Shown here: positions 1 to 11,559 of the stretch, one piece after another
Layout of the letters: every line of letters starts with the position of its first letter
Position numbering within the stretch: the stretch's first letter is position 1
NCBI RefSeq assembly: GCF_910596095.1
Contig: NC_056550.1
Location: forward strand, 25,721,001 to 25,785,000
Direction: 5' to 3'
DNA from: Thunnus maccoyii
Taxonomy: Eukaryota; Chordata; Actinopteri; Scombriformes; Scombridae
Length of the DNA: 64,000 nt
Program-made: the position numbers and the translations under genes
The notes under the pieces: model-generated
What the model was told of the DNA's origin: nothing
The model's input: the letters and a program-made list of their open reading frames with translations, nothing else
The model's database searches: none

Positions 1-610
1 GTGTGGATGACACCCTTTACGGGTCAGAACTCTTCAATGCTAAATTGGATTGCAACCAAATTTTTGAATGTTGTGCATAAAGTCACACTGCACAAGTGTG
101 TAACATCTGATATGATTCTACCACTACCAAGTTCTCCATGAAAATCTGCACGAGATACTGAATCATGGCACTCATAGCTCCACCTTGTGGTCATGAGTAA
201 AACACCACCATACTACTTATTAGCTGCCATATCTCTTAAATGTGATATACCATGGTAACCAAATTCTGCAAAATTGTACAAGTGAGGATGCTGAACAAGT
301 GTGTTGTATTTGCAGCAATGCTTTGCAAGTTATTTCAGCTGTCAGCATTCACATTTTCCACAGGAAATGCAGTTCCAGTTCAGTTTATATTTCAGCACAG
401 GAACACAGTACAAAACACATACAGTGGGAGGACAAGGAGTTAATAAGGACCCAGCAGCTGACTTCTGCCTCGGGGCCACCCAGCAGGATTAGATGTGGCC
501 ATGTGTGAAGACCACGAAGTTGTTAATAAAGTGAGTACAGTTGATCAATACTGTGTCAGATCATTTTGTTCTTATCAGTTATATGAACCTGGGGAAACAC
601 GTCTCTGACT
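1..610. other. Intergenic DNA, no gene seen
   Basis: No open frame here resembles a known protein. The sequence is ordinary mixed AT-rich DNA leading into the LINE remnant that starts at about 640. Its first half could be a more decayed 5' part of that LINE, but I could not read any reverse-transcriptase motif in it. Confidence 0.5.
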
Positions 611-639
611 CCTAGACCATCAACAAACAGCTGCACCTC

Positions 640-1663
640 CAGTCATCAGTGACTCAAACTCCTGCACCGACCTCACTGGGTCCATCTCTGGTGGGGATGA
701 GTCCTCTTACAGGTGGGAGGTCCTGGTGCAGCCAAAACAACTTAGAGCTCAATGCTCTAAAGACAGTGGAGATGGTTGTGGACTTCAGAAAGAACCCAGT
801 CCCACCCATCCCCATCACCTTCTGTGATTCCCCAGTTGAAACTGTGGAGTCCTTCCACTTCCTGTGAACCATCATCACCCAGGACCTCAAGAGGGAGCAG
901 AACATCAGTGGCCTCACCAAGAAGGCACAGCAGATGATATACATCCTGCGTCAGCTGAGGAAGTTCAACCAACCTGCCAAAGCCAATGACTGTGCACTTC
1001 TACTCCGCCATCATTGAGTCCATCTTCACCTCCTCCACCACCATCTGGTATGCTGCTGCCACTGCCAAGGACAAGGGCAGACTGCAGCGTATCATTTGCT
1101 CTGCTGAGAAGGTGATTGGCTGCAACCTGCCATCCCTCCAGGACCTGCATGCCTCCAGGGCCCTTATGCGGACAGGAAAGATTGTGGCCAACCTACCCTG
1201 GACACAAAGTCTTCAAACTACTCCCCAGGACAGGACCAAAACCTTACGGCACAACAACAGCTTCTTACCGACTGCAGCTGGCCTCATCAACAAGGCCCGG
1301 GACCCCCACTGACACAAACTGTTATCCTGACCCCCACTGACACCACACGTACATTAACACATGTCCACATCTGACTTATGCATTACATTAACGCACATCT
1401 TGCACATGTGCTTCATACTGTGAACTTTTGCACATTCCCTGACACAAAATTGCACAGCTCTATTATTTAAAAAAACTGACATATCATACTTATAACACTT
1501 TTTCATGTATGCTACTGTTAATTCACTTATGTTCATTGTTTTTTTGCAGTACTTGCCTGTTTTTGTCCTCACACTAAGTTCATTGCTATGCATCATCAGA
1601 CCAAAACAAATTCTTTGTATGTGAAAACCTACTTGGCAATAAACCTGCTTCTGATTCTGATAC
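640..1663 (+). mobile_element. Decayed L2/Rex-like LINE, 3' end of reverse-transcriptase ORF plus 3' tail
   Basis: This is the 3' end of a non-LTR retrotransposon. In shifting frames it reads like the C-terminal part of fish LINE reverse transcriptases: NNLELNALKTVEMVVDFRK at about 737-795, then FHFL, then KKAQQMIYILRQLRKFN at about 918-968, then FYSAIIESIFTSSTTIWY at about 998-1051, RLQRIICSAEKVIG and LPSLQDLHASRA, and NSFLPTAAGLIN near 1255-1300. Reading needs at least one frame change and meets an in-frame stop after FHFL, so the copy is dead. The 3' UTR runs to an AATAAACCTGCTTCTGATTC tail near 1638-1660, the usual short-repeat end of such LINEs. The element is 5'-truncated. The clade (L2, CR1 or Rex1) is not settled. 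Confidence 0.82.
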
Positions 1664-1669
1664 AATAAG

Positions 1670-4600
1670 GTTGAAAGTAGACCAGGAAAACCTATATACA
1701 GTTGATATCATCCATGTTAGCCTCGTGTTTGTCTACAGTCTGTGGTTGAAACCTCACACGTTTTGGCTCCAAATGTCAGCAAAAAGTTTGAAGTTGCTGA
1801 ACTTTCGTGCTCATGCGGTGACCTCAATAAACAGCGGGAAAGTTCATGTTTACTGACTCAGACTGTGTGTGCTGGCTTGTACGCACAGATACCAAATAGA
1901 TGAGAACTTTTATTCCTAATTAACCTTTTGTTCAGGTTTTCCGGTGAATAATTGTCTCTTGCTTGCAGGCAAAATGTATGTTTTCAGCCTAATAGAGCTC
2001 CAGATGATTAAAACCCATAAGATGTCGGAGTACTCATTAATTACACTCATTACAAAACATAACCAGCCCTGATCAGCCTGTAATTAACATCTCAATTAGT
2101 TTCTGAGACATTTTTAATGTAAATGTAGCAATAAATTAAAGTAAATGATAATTATGAGTGAGTTTTAGACAGTGTGGGTACATTCTCTTCTTTGCTTGAT
2201 GATTTGTGCGCATTCTTGTTTTTGTTTCCTGTGTGTCAGTTTTCCGTCTACACTATGACGGAGCAGCAGAGAGCGTCCTAGCAACAAGTGCAACACTGCG
2301 TTGTATACCTGCAGCTCCGGGCCAGTTAAATGCGATACAAACAAAAGATAGAATATAGCAGGAATGCAGAAGGGTGGGTTCAAGGTCAGAAAGTGTACAT
2401 TGCCCAGATTGATGGTGTGACACATGTGAGGCCCTGTTTTCTGTGAACTGCATTCCTTGTGCAGGGAGGCCTCCAGGATAGGGGCTTGCTGCAGTATTCT
2501 TGTGCCTGCCTGTTTAATCACATTTGCAGGATGCCACAAGCCGCGGCGAGGGACCGCCCTGCCGCCTGGATCGGACTCAACAGCTCACATGGCAGACCAT
2601 GCTTGTTGCTCGCATCTCCACCAGCACAGGCACGCCTCTTTCCTCCTAAATCCTAACACAAACCAATACCGACACCCGTCAATCAGCGCTCTCCCCGCCT
2701 CCTGAGCGGCCTCCGCTCCTCCTCCGGTCCGCCTCCGTGCTGGATTCCACTTCGGGTCTTCTGTATAGCTTGTTCCCTACTTCGAAAGTAGGTCACTGTT
2801 TGCTTTGTATTATTCAGCAACTGGAATGATTGTGTGGTGAGGGTTCTTGACTGTGATCTGGGTGACATGCAGCCAGCCAGTAGTGTGTAGAGTAAAAAAG
2901 AGAGAGAGAGAGAGAGGAACCCGACAGGCAACAACAACACACCCCGACCGGTCGATTAAGATAATGTTTGGCACTGAACAGCAAAGTGAAACTTCCCCCC
3001 CTGTCAGCTCTGCGCTCTCATACCTTAACCAGCAACCCCAGTGCATGACCTCTCTCTCTCTCGCCCAAGTCGGCCGGTGAATTTCATGCCACCTAGGAAA
3101 CAGATGGATCCTTAATGAGCAGTCATGAGGAGGCCGATGAATAAACAGTATGGCTAAAGCTGTGAGCTGTGAGGTCACGGTGACAAGAGAGGTCATGAAA
3201 TGTTTTAATATGGAAGAGCATGAAATGAAATGAGGCTTCTGCATCTACACCAGATGAACTCACATCCAAGTTCATTTTCCTCTTCACCGCAAACCCCCTT
3301 GCACAGTCAGCGGTGCGTTGGTCAAATCTGGCAGGAGCTTGCTGTATGTGCGTGCAGGTACATACAGCGTATTTGTGTCTACTTGGTTTGAGATATTTGC
3401 TATTTTTCAATGCTAAGTGGATCTGAATTCAGTCCACAGGGGCTTTAGTCCAGGCTGGGATCCTACCTGGAATGCAGAGCTGTTATGCAACTCAGAGGAC
3501 TTTGGATGATCTGTGATTGATGTACTGTGTGGCATTTTTTTTTTTTTTTTTGAACTGGCTCCATTTGAAAATACAGCACACTCACATACACATATATAAA
3601 AAAACACACTATAAAATTATTGTCAGTCGTGTCAAAGCAAGGTGTAAAAATCTCTTGAATTCCCATCTGTTGAATCTTCAAGTGTTTCAGAGAATTTCTC
3701 CACCCTCCGACATCATTTATTCTCATTTTTCTCCGGCTGAATAAATAGCGGACATAATAGCTGCGGATGATGTAAGCCGTCACCGCGTTAATGTCATTTG
3801 ACGAAAAGGCCGAATGCCACCGAACAGAAAGACTGCAGGTTTCAAATTGATATGTTGGCCAGAATAAAGACGGCGAATGAGCGGGAATAAATCATCTCCC
3901 TGTTTCCTGCTGCGTTTCTGATAACCTTTTCCTTTCCTCATTAACAGATGGAGATTACAGATGTTCCCCTTTTTCATGGTTTCATCTCAGCATGATAAAA
4001 ACCCATCAAACGGGCCGTCTGACAGACTCTGCCTCACTGTTTGCGGCTCCCTGCGTTCATCTCGGTAACTAATCTTTAGTTGTTAAATTTGATAAATACA
4101 AAAAAACATCCCGAGGTTTCATGTTGCAGCAAACGTTTTGTCTGAGTGGTTGCAAAAAATGTTCAAACTGACCACAGAGTTTCTGTTTCTGTCCTGGTAT
4201 TACGTCAAAGTTACTGGAACATTGTTATCTGTTGTTAAAGACTGATTGCAAAAAAACATGCCCCACCCAGCAGGTATGAAGAAGGAGAACATTGTGTAAT
4301 CAAAATGTGTCAGTCATACTACTTAAAAACTGAAACTGACAATCTTCAATTAGTCTTCCAGGAGATGTGGGAAGTTGTGATACATGTTTTTGTGCAGGAA
4401 GAGTGAGAAGAATAAAATCCCCACAACAAATAAGAATAAGAAACTTTCTGCCTTCGGCTGTGATCATTTAACTCGGTTTCACTTCTTGATTCAAGTCAGC
4501 AAGCGAAACTGTCCGTTACAGGAAAATAACAACATTGGTCATGTTGTTGAAATTAGGAAACTTTTGTGAACAGCAGAAACTGTTTAGCCACAATTTACAT

Positions 4601-7600
4601 TACATCATAATGGTAAATGCTAAAAGCCAGCAGCACAAATATATATCTAAAGTTTTACAACATTAACATCAATCACCATAAGCTGCTAGTGATACCAGAC
4701 CAAATAAGGCAAACTCTCAGACTCTCTGGGAGCAATACTTTGCATTTAAAGAATTAGTCTGTCTTTTTATCATCTCTGCAAAAAAGACACAAGAGCAAAA
4801 GTGTAAAGAGATTAAACAGTGTAGCAGCTGCTGTTAGCATACCTGGCAAACTTACCAGCACAGTACAGAGACTCACTGTATTTCAGATGCCTGAACTTTA
4901 ACACTTAATTTGCTTAAATAAATACTTCCAGGTTACAATAAAAATATATCTGTGTCATCATTGTTCCCTCCTTTTTGGTTTTTGACCATCCAATTAGCAT
5001 CTACTCCATTCATGTGGCTTCTTAAGTTGTCATAAAATGTTTTAGGACTCACATTTATATAAAGTTATTCCACTTGAAGTTATAAACTGTACAAGTTTAG
5101 AAGTGACAGATCACTGTCACCACACCGCCACCTCTGAAAAAAAAAATAAAGACAGAAATAATAATAGTAATAATTAATAAATAAATAAAAATCTTACAGG
5201 TTTTGACGTGTTTCAGTTCAGTTTTGCTAGCTAATTAATGTCAAACTGTATCTCTTGGTAGTTTTGTCATGATTTCTCTCAAATGATTGGGCCAAATGGC
5301 GTCAATCAAACTTGTTTTGACTCGTAAGACCCTCCCCCAGATCAATCAAGGTTTTGTGTGCTTGTATTAAGGCAGCAAGTGTCTGAAATACAATGAGTCT
5401 ACGGTAGTAAGCTAGCATTAGCAAAAGCCAAGAGTTAGCATAGCATTAGCTAACGTTAGCTTATGTATTTCTATGGTAAACATCTAAATGGAGTAATGTT
5501 AGCAAGAAATAACAGTGTGATACCATATTTTTCTTATAAACAAAAGCTACTGTGCAGTACGAGAACATTGCTGCTGCTGTTTCTGTCTTCTATATAAATC
5601 AGCTGTTGAAGATGCTGAACTTTCATCTGACAGCACTGAATTTCACTCTCACTCATTTCAGCCACCAAAATTGTTGGTCGCCTACTAATATCTGAAGTCA
5701 AGGACACGTTGCCTAAAAAAATTATCAAAATTACCACAGTTTTGAGTGGTTTGTCACCGTTATAATCCGTGCCAGAGTGTAAAACTTTACGGTAACTAAG
5801 GGGACGGGGCTTAGCAGAGGGTCAATTCAGAGAAAAAGTGCACTCTATTGATTATGAATTCACTTTTTCATTTCCAATAGGAAGAATCTGTTGTTTTTAA
5901 ATGTTATAATGTCGCTTTAAAATCAAATGTTTCCTGACAAGCGACCTCTTGCAGTCCTATGAATAATCACCATCTTCTAACCATGACCACCATCTTTCCC
6001 TAAACTTACCGTATCCAGACCCTAATCACAGAGATGGAAAATCAGAAAATTGCCTATTAGAGGTTTTTTGGAAGATCCCAGCATATTTTGTTTCCTTATG
6101 AGGACTTGATGCAATAAGCAGGGTTGATATAAGGCCTCCAACCCATTAACCAACAACAGTCTGTTAAAACTGAACATCCACCATTGGATCAATCAAATTT
6201 CTTCAGATTGGCAGTACAACTTCAGTTTTCTATCATGAGTACATTTTTTCACTTGAGATTTCTTTGGAAGAGATTGTTACCACTTACTAAACAGAAATCT
6301 GAACCTGCCAATGATTGGCCAGGGTCAGAAGCTCCCACTGTTTGCTATTACTCACCTTCTGAACATCAAACTATGCCAAAAACATCAAAGGTTTCTGATC
6401 TTTTTTTTTTTTTTTGGCTAAGAGGAAACACTCCTATTTGTGATAGAAGAGCATAATGTTGGTATCTTTTGCATGAACAACCTGCGTTTTATAATGCTCA
6501 TTTTACAAAATTGTATGAATTTCCTGATGTATTTTTTAAAAAAAAATCCTGTCCAGGCAGCATCAAGGAGAGTGTAGCATGTTGGTTTCAGTGGGAACAT
6601 ACAGCCCACACAGCTGCCTGGTTGTTTCAGTGTGTCTCTGTTGTCTGGCTCGGCGGTGGGTATTTAGATGGTACTGTTCTCTGCCTTGTCCTCGGGAACA
6701 AAAGAAAATCATCCAACATGTCCTGCGGAGCTTGAGATGAGAACACTGTCGGCTTCAAATAAGCTCTGCACAGAGGAGGAGAAAGGAGCGAAATATGGAC
6801 TTTATTTGAAGAAATATTACTTATTTATGTAATTCATTGTTTTTGTGCAAGCGAACACATTGGATCTTTTATAAATAGGCCTAAATAAGCTCTGTGGCAA
6901 TTGATATTCACACATTTTTCTTCGATATAATATCACAAAAAAGAGTCAAAATTTAAAAAGCATACTCAGCTTACTTTGGGGCACCAGAAGACCAAGCTGA
7001 GCTGGTTCTGACCCCCTATATTACCATATGATAGGTTATGTTTTGGTTATGAGCTCCAGTTATCAACAGCCAGGCTGACATCATCATTCCCATTTTGATT
7101 GGGTGTCATTTATTTGGTGCAGAAATGTTGAACCTCAGACACAATGTACTGCAAAAAATCAACTGTTGGCGAGGAAACTGGTGGCTTGAAGGATCTGAGA
7201 CTGACCGTCCACACGTCGCCCCAAAGTGTACGACCTCCCGAGGAGTGTATGTGCTGTCGTATGCAGTCACAAACATGTGTGAGCATGTCCATGTTTGCAG
7301 ACACGCACACTCAAAGTATAAATAGAACCACGTGTGTCCACATTTACCATAAAAATGCAATTTCTAATAGCATTAGCGTACTTAATTATGCAACAAGTCA
7401 ATTTGCCTCTCTTTATTGGGCCAGAACTTACATTTGTTGTGTACATTTTGCAGAATATAGTTTGGTAGTTACCATATGTAAATGTTGCAGAGTTTTGAGC
7501 AGTGATCAGATCTGTGCAGGGAAGTTATATGATCAATAATGGATGGAGTTGTGTTTGTCTGCTCTGCTGTTCTACCAGTCTTGCCTTATCATCACTGCAG

Positions 7601-8220
7601 GATCCTGTGCTGTGTAGTCAGACGCCGCTGACACAGATATGTCATCGTCAGGTCAAAAGCGCGGCCCGTGTTGAACCTTCAGCCGCCATCTGCCGCGTGC
7701 CCCTGAGCGGCGTCCTGAGCTCCGCCCTCAAAGAGACACAAGTCAAGACTGAGTCTTACCCCCGCACAACCCTCGAGCGTGGCTTTTCATGCGTGCTCAC
7801 TAACCCCTGATTCTGCCTCAGGAGTCAGGCGGATAAACATGAAGAGATCAGATTGTACCCGCTACACTGCATCAGCACAAAATTCATATCATCACATCAA
7901 ACTTCATTCACTTCATTATTTTTATGCAGCGCAGTAGCGTCGCATAGATGGAGTTTTTAATTATTTGAACAGTAAAAGATTAATTACAAGTTGCTAGTTT
8001 GGTGAGTTTTAATCATTTTTTTAAGGAAAATCTCTAACATCCTCCTGCTCTGGTGACACAGATTTAAATTTTTGGTCATATATTCAATGATAAGTGCTAA
8101 TTATTGTCAAGGTACCAACTGATAAAGTGGGGAACTCGGACTATAAGGGGCTCCAAAGGCCCCCAAGTTCACTGCATGTCAGTTGAGTTTTGTTGTTTTA
8201 ACAGCTGAGTTTTAATTAAT
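1670..8220. other. Gene-poor intergenic DNA upstream of hlf
   Basis: No convincing exon is seen on either strand. The open frames are short and not protein-like. Visible content: an AG-rich run at 2900-2915, T runs at 3535-3551 and 6402-6415, and a cluster of GTTAGC/GCTAGC words at 5410-5465 of the sort common in fish repeats. The stretch at 3690-4060 is free of obvious repeats and has balanced composition, and is listed separately as a possible conserved non-coding element. Confidence 0.55.
3690..4060. promoter_or_regulatory. Possible conserved non-coding element (speculative)
   Basis: This block stands out as high-complexity DNA with few homopolymers, no tandem repeats, no inverted termini and no open frame of note. 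It contains several short AT-core words such as GCGTTAATGTCATTTG and AATAAATCATC. Developmental regulators such as hlf often have such elements in flanking gene-poor DNA. This is inference from texture only; no cross-species alignment was available. Confidence 0.2.
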
Positions 8221-8224
8221 TATC

Positions 8225-8495
8225 AAAAGCAGAACTGCAACGATTAGTCAATTAATCAACTAATCTGCAACTATTTTGATAATCTGATTGTTTGTCATTT
8301 CTTAAGCAAATGTGCCAAAAAGAAATCAGCTTTTGATATTAAACTGAATATCTGTGTGTTTTGGACGTAAGACCTTTAAAGATGCAGCCTCTGGGAAATT
8401 ATAATAAAGGTATTTTCACTATTTTTTTTGCCATTTTATAAATAAAATGACATCAAAATAATTGACAGATTAATCTATAATGAAAATTATCATTA
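8225..8495 (-). repeat. Copy of the GCTGCAAC-TAATCGATTAATC repeat family (diverged)
   Basis: This stretch has the hallmarks of an abundant fish interspersed repeat: an end with ctgcaacgattagtcaatta, an internal block resembling AAACTGAATATCT (from the family's AAAGATATTCAGTTTA word), and a far end with acagattaatctataatgaa. It is one of about 14 copies or fragments in the window. The copy is diverged and has no clear target duplication. Confidence 0.6.
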
Positions 8496-8499
8496 TTAT

Positions 8500-10795
8500 T
8501 ATTCCTTATGAAGTTGTGTTTAATCACATTACCACAAATGAACACAAATTAAACATTATTCCAGCATAGTTCTGGTTACGTATGTATTGTACAGACGGCG
8601 TGTGGTAGAAGGGGGTTCGGTATGTTAGCATGTCATTAGCTTACAGCAGATTTTTGCCCCTCGTTAATCCAGCCATGATTATTGCTTTAGTATTTTAGCA
8701 GCAGAAGTGTAAAGAGGTATTCTATTTCCACTAATCTAATTTCGCTCTTGGACCCCTTTTTTAAAAAAAATGAAATAATCAACCTTATTATCTATTTATT
8801 GGACCAAACAATCTCAACTCAAGGTCCACTTGTTTTTTTGCAACTTAATTATCTCTTCACTTTATTTATGATTCATTTGGTTCAACAATACACTTTTGAG
8901 GTTACTGTTTTAATCACTTTTAAAGTTCCATATCTCTTTGTCCAACCCAGTATTATGGCAGTTAATGAAACAGTCATGAAATTTAATCTATAGATTCGTG
9001 TACATGGACGAGAATTTTCCGTTTTTTCACATGACATTTCAGCACGACTTTTAAACTAACGTATTTCAGTTGGAGGTATCTTTCGTGTCTGCACCATGTA
9101 TGACGCCATGAGCATCAGTCTGTTGGGTGGACCGGACAAATCTGAAGATTAAATTTGATACTGGGTTGCTTTTTCATACTATGCATTAGTTTGGTACCTC
9201 CTACAGCCTACTTTCAGTTTTCAGTCTTACATTTTTTTCCATAAGTTCATCAATCCCAAGCAGGGAAATTCAAGTTTCTCTTTTAATTTCTGTGGTTTCC
9301 AAACTTTACTGTTCTCTGTTTTTCTATGTCTGTTCAGCCGTCATGGACGACTATCACTAAATAATCCGGTTTATTCTGTTTACTTCACGAATGTCTTTGC
9401 CTCTAAACCACAAGCGTTTTTCAAGGAAAGAGCCTGCAGACGCTAGATTTGAAAGGTTGACTGTATGTTCAGTTACGTCACCTATATCAAAGCAGCAAAA
9501 CAAACCTCTTGACAGCTTCTTAAATCCTCTGAAACAGGTTTTTTAGCACATTGTGGGATGCTTAAAAATCTTGAAATGAGAAGAAATATTAACAGCTCGT
9601 GGCGAGGCATGTTTTTCTTCCAGACCGACGCTCCTGCAGAAGCTGCTGAGAAACATCCTCCCACACCAGGGGCTGTGATTATTTCATTGGTCAGACATTC
9701 GAAGATGATAAAAATAGCAGAATTAGAGGTGGAGGTGGACGAGCACGGAGGGTTAAACTGACAGATGAGAGCTGCATAGATAGAACTTGCTGCTGTTGCT
9801 ATTTTCTCCTGGCAAAGCGGAGGATATAGAAACGTCCAGAGCCAAGTAAAGGTTTAAGCACGGAAAAGTAAGCCATTGTCTAATTAAAGAGGTGATTGGC
9901 TCAAAGGCGACCACTGTGCGGGCGTGTATATATATATGTGAAACTAGGTCGCGTTAACCAGAACACGTAAGAGATTTGACAGCGTGAACTCCCCTGATCT
10001 TTTGAACTCACCACAGTCGGCAAAGAAAGACAGAGAGAGACGAGAGATGTTGCCTAGAAACAGAGAAACTGCTTATTCCTCAGTAATCCAAGGTTTCATA
10101 TTGTTGTTGTGACGACGCATAATCACATCTCTTCAGTCTGTGTGATCACAAAGACTGATTCTTTAAAAAAAAAAGAAAGAAACAAATACAGTCTGGGAAA
10201 CCAAAAGACACAATGTGGTGATGATGTACTTTTTTTTTTACAAGGAGATAAGTCACTCAGACTCTTACTTATTCTGCCTGGTTCACGTGTTTCTGCCATG
10301 ATTTTCTTCTCAATGAGGTGACATAAGTGTGAGTTACGAGAACGAGTACTAATCCTTTATTCTTGTTGCAGATTTAGTCGAGTAGGAGATAAGGGCCTGA
10401 AGCTCATGAGAGACCGGCAGTCGTGTTACAACATAACTGCACAGTGCATTATGCCTCGTATTGTTTCATTTTCACCTCTAATTCTGTGTGTAACTGTAAT
10501 GATCCAACGTGCCCTCCGACACATTTAGGTGGCATGTTTAGGTTTCCAGGACTCCAGAGGATTTACTGAGTAATCCTCCCATCAACGGGTCAAAGATAGT
10601 GGTGGACTATTTTTGCTCTAGTGATACTACACTGTGCTATTCCTGTAGTGTTTTGAATTATAACGGACCACTTCTGCAGGGGTACAGGCCATACCATAAC
10701 GATTATTTTGTGGAAGAGTTGTCTACAGGAAGTTTAAGTACCTTTTTCAATGGTTAACAGGTTCAACATACTTCATATTTTACAATATATAAATA
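8500..10795. other. Intergenic DNA, no gene seen
   Basis: No exon-like open frame is recognised. A CACGTG word occurs near 10,284 and a short (TA)n run near 9927-9937. Nothing else with structure was noted. Confidence 0.5.
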
Positions 10796-10799
10796 AAAA

Positions 10800-10945
10800 C
10801 ATGTCCTGAAAAGATTTAATCCATTTTTCGATCACCAGAAAGTTCATTTTTCAACAGTTTTGATAATTGATTCATTGTTTTAAGTCGATTATCAAGCAAA
10901 ATGAGCAAATCCTCACTGGTTGAACCTGCTCAGATGTGAGGATTT
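10800..10945. repeat. Fragment of the GCTGCAAC-TAATCGATTAATC repeat family
   Basis: Internal pieces typical of the family are visible: a tttgataattgattc block, a gtcgattatcaag block and gcaaatcctcact. Both ends are lost or unrecognisable. Confidence 0.4.
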
Positions 10946-11078
10946 GCTGCTTTTGTGTTATATCGCAGTTAGCTGACTCTCATTGGCTGTTTCAAGACGT
11001 CATCTTGGACTGTGAGAAATTGTGATTCTGGCATTTTGATTAATATAACGTTTCCTTTTTTGTCATAAAAAAGACTAA

Positions 11079-11547
11079 AGCTGTGTCTCAAATCACATAC
11101 TTCTGTTTGTACATTTTCATGTAGTTCACTGTGTTCACTATATATTACTGGTGTTGTGCGTGAATTTTGACAGGGTAGTGTTGTCTCAAATCAAACACAG
11201 CCGTTGTGCACTTACCGGAAATGACAATCGCAAATTAGCATTAACTAGCGTTAGCATTCGCGCCATCAAATCATTACAGACTGCTAAATTAACCCTAAAA
11301 ACATACTGATGGCTTATATCCTACAACAGTATAGTGGTGCCTAGTGCTAGTGCTAGCACCTAGTGCTAGTTACAACGTACCTGGTCCCTCCCCTTCTGCT
11401 ATGTAGCCAAGATTGCGACCATTGAGGGTGAGAAGCGTCCATAGAGTGTTTTGAGTGCACCATCCGGGTACTCACAGTGCACTGCATTTCCTCATACTTC
11501 TCAATGTTAAGTGTAAGTACAGAAGTATGCGATTTGAGACACAGCAT
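11079..11547. mobile_element. Non-autonomous hAT-like inverted-repeat element (469 bp)
   Basis: The ends are inverted copies: the left begins AGCTGTGTCTCAAATCACAT and the right, read on the other strand, begins ATGCTGTGTCTCAAATCGCA. The similarity runs on through ACTTCTGT. The flanks AAGACTAA (11,071-11,078) and AAGTCTAA (11,548-11,555) differ at one base, as expected of an aged 8-bp target duplication, the size made by hAT transposases. The interior has no transposase and includes a GTGCTAG-rich tandem/palindromic core at about 11,335-11,372. This is a MITE-type, non-coding element. Confidence 0.72.
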
Positions 11548-11559
11548 AAGTCTAAGGTA

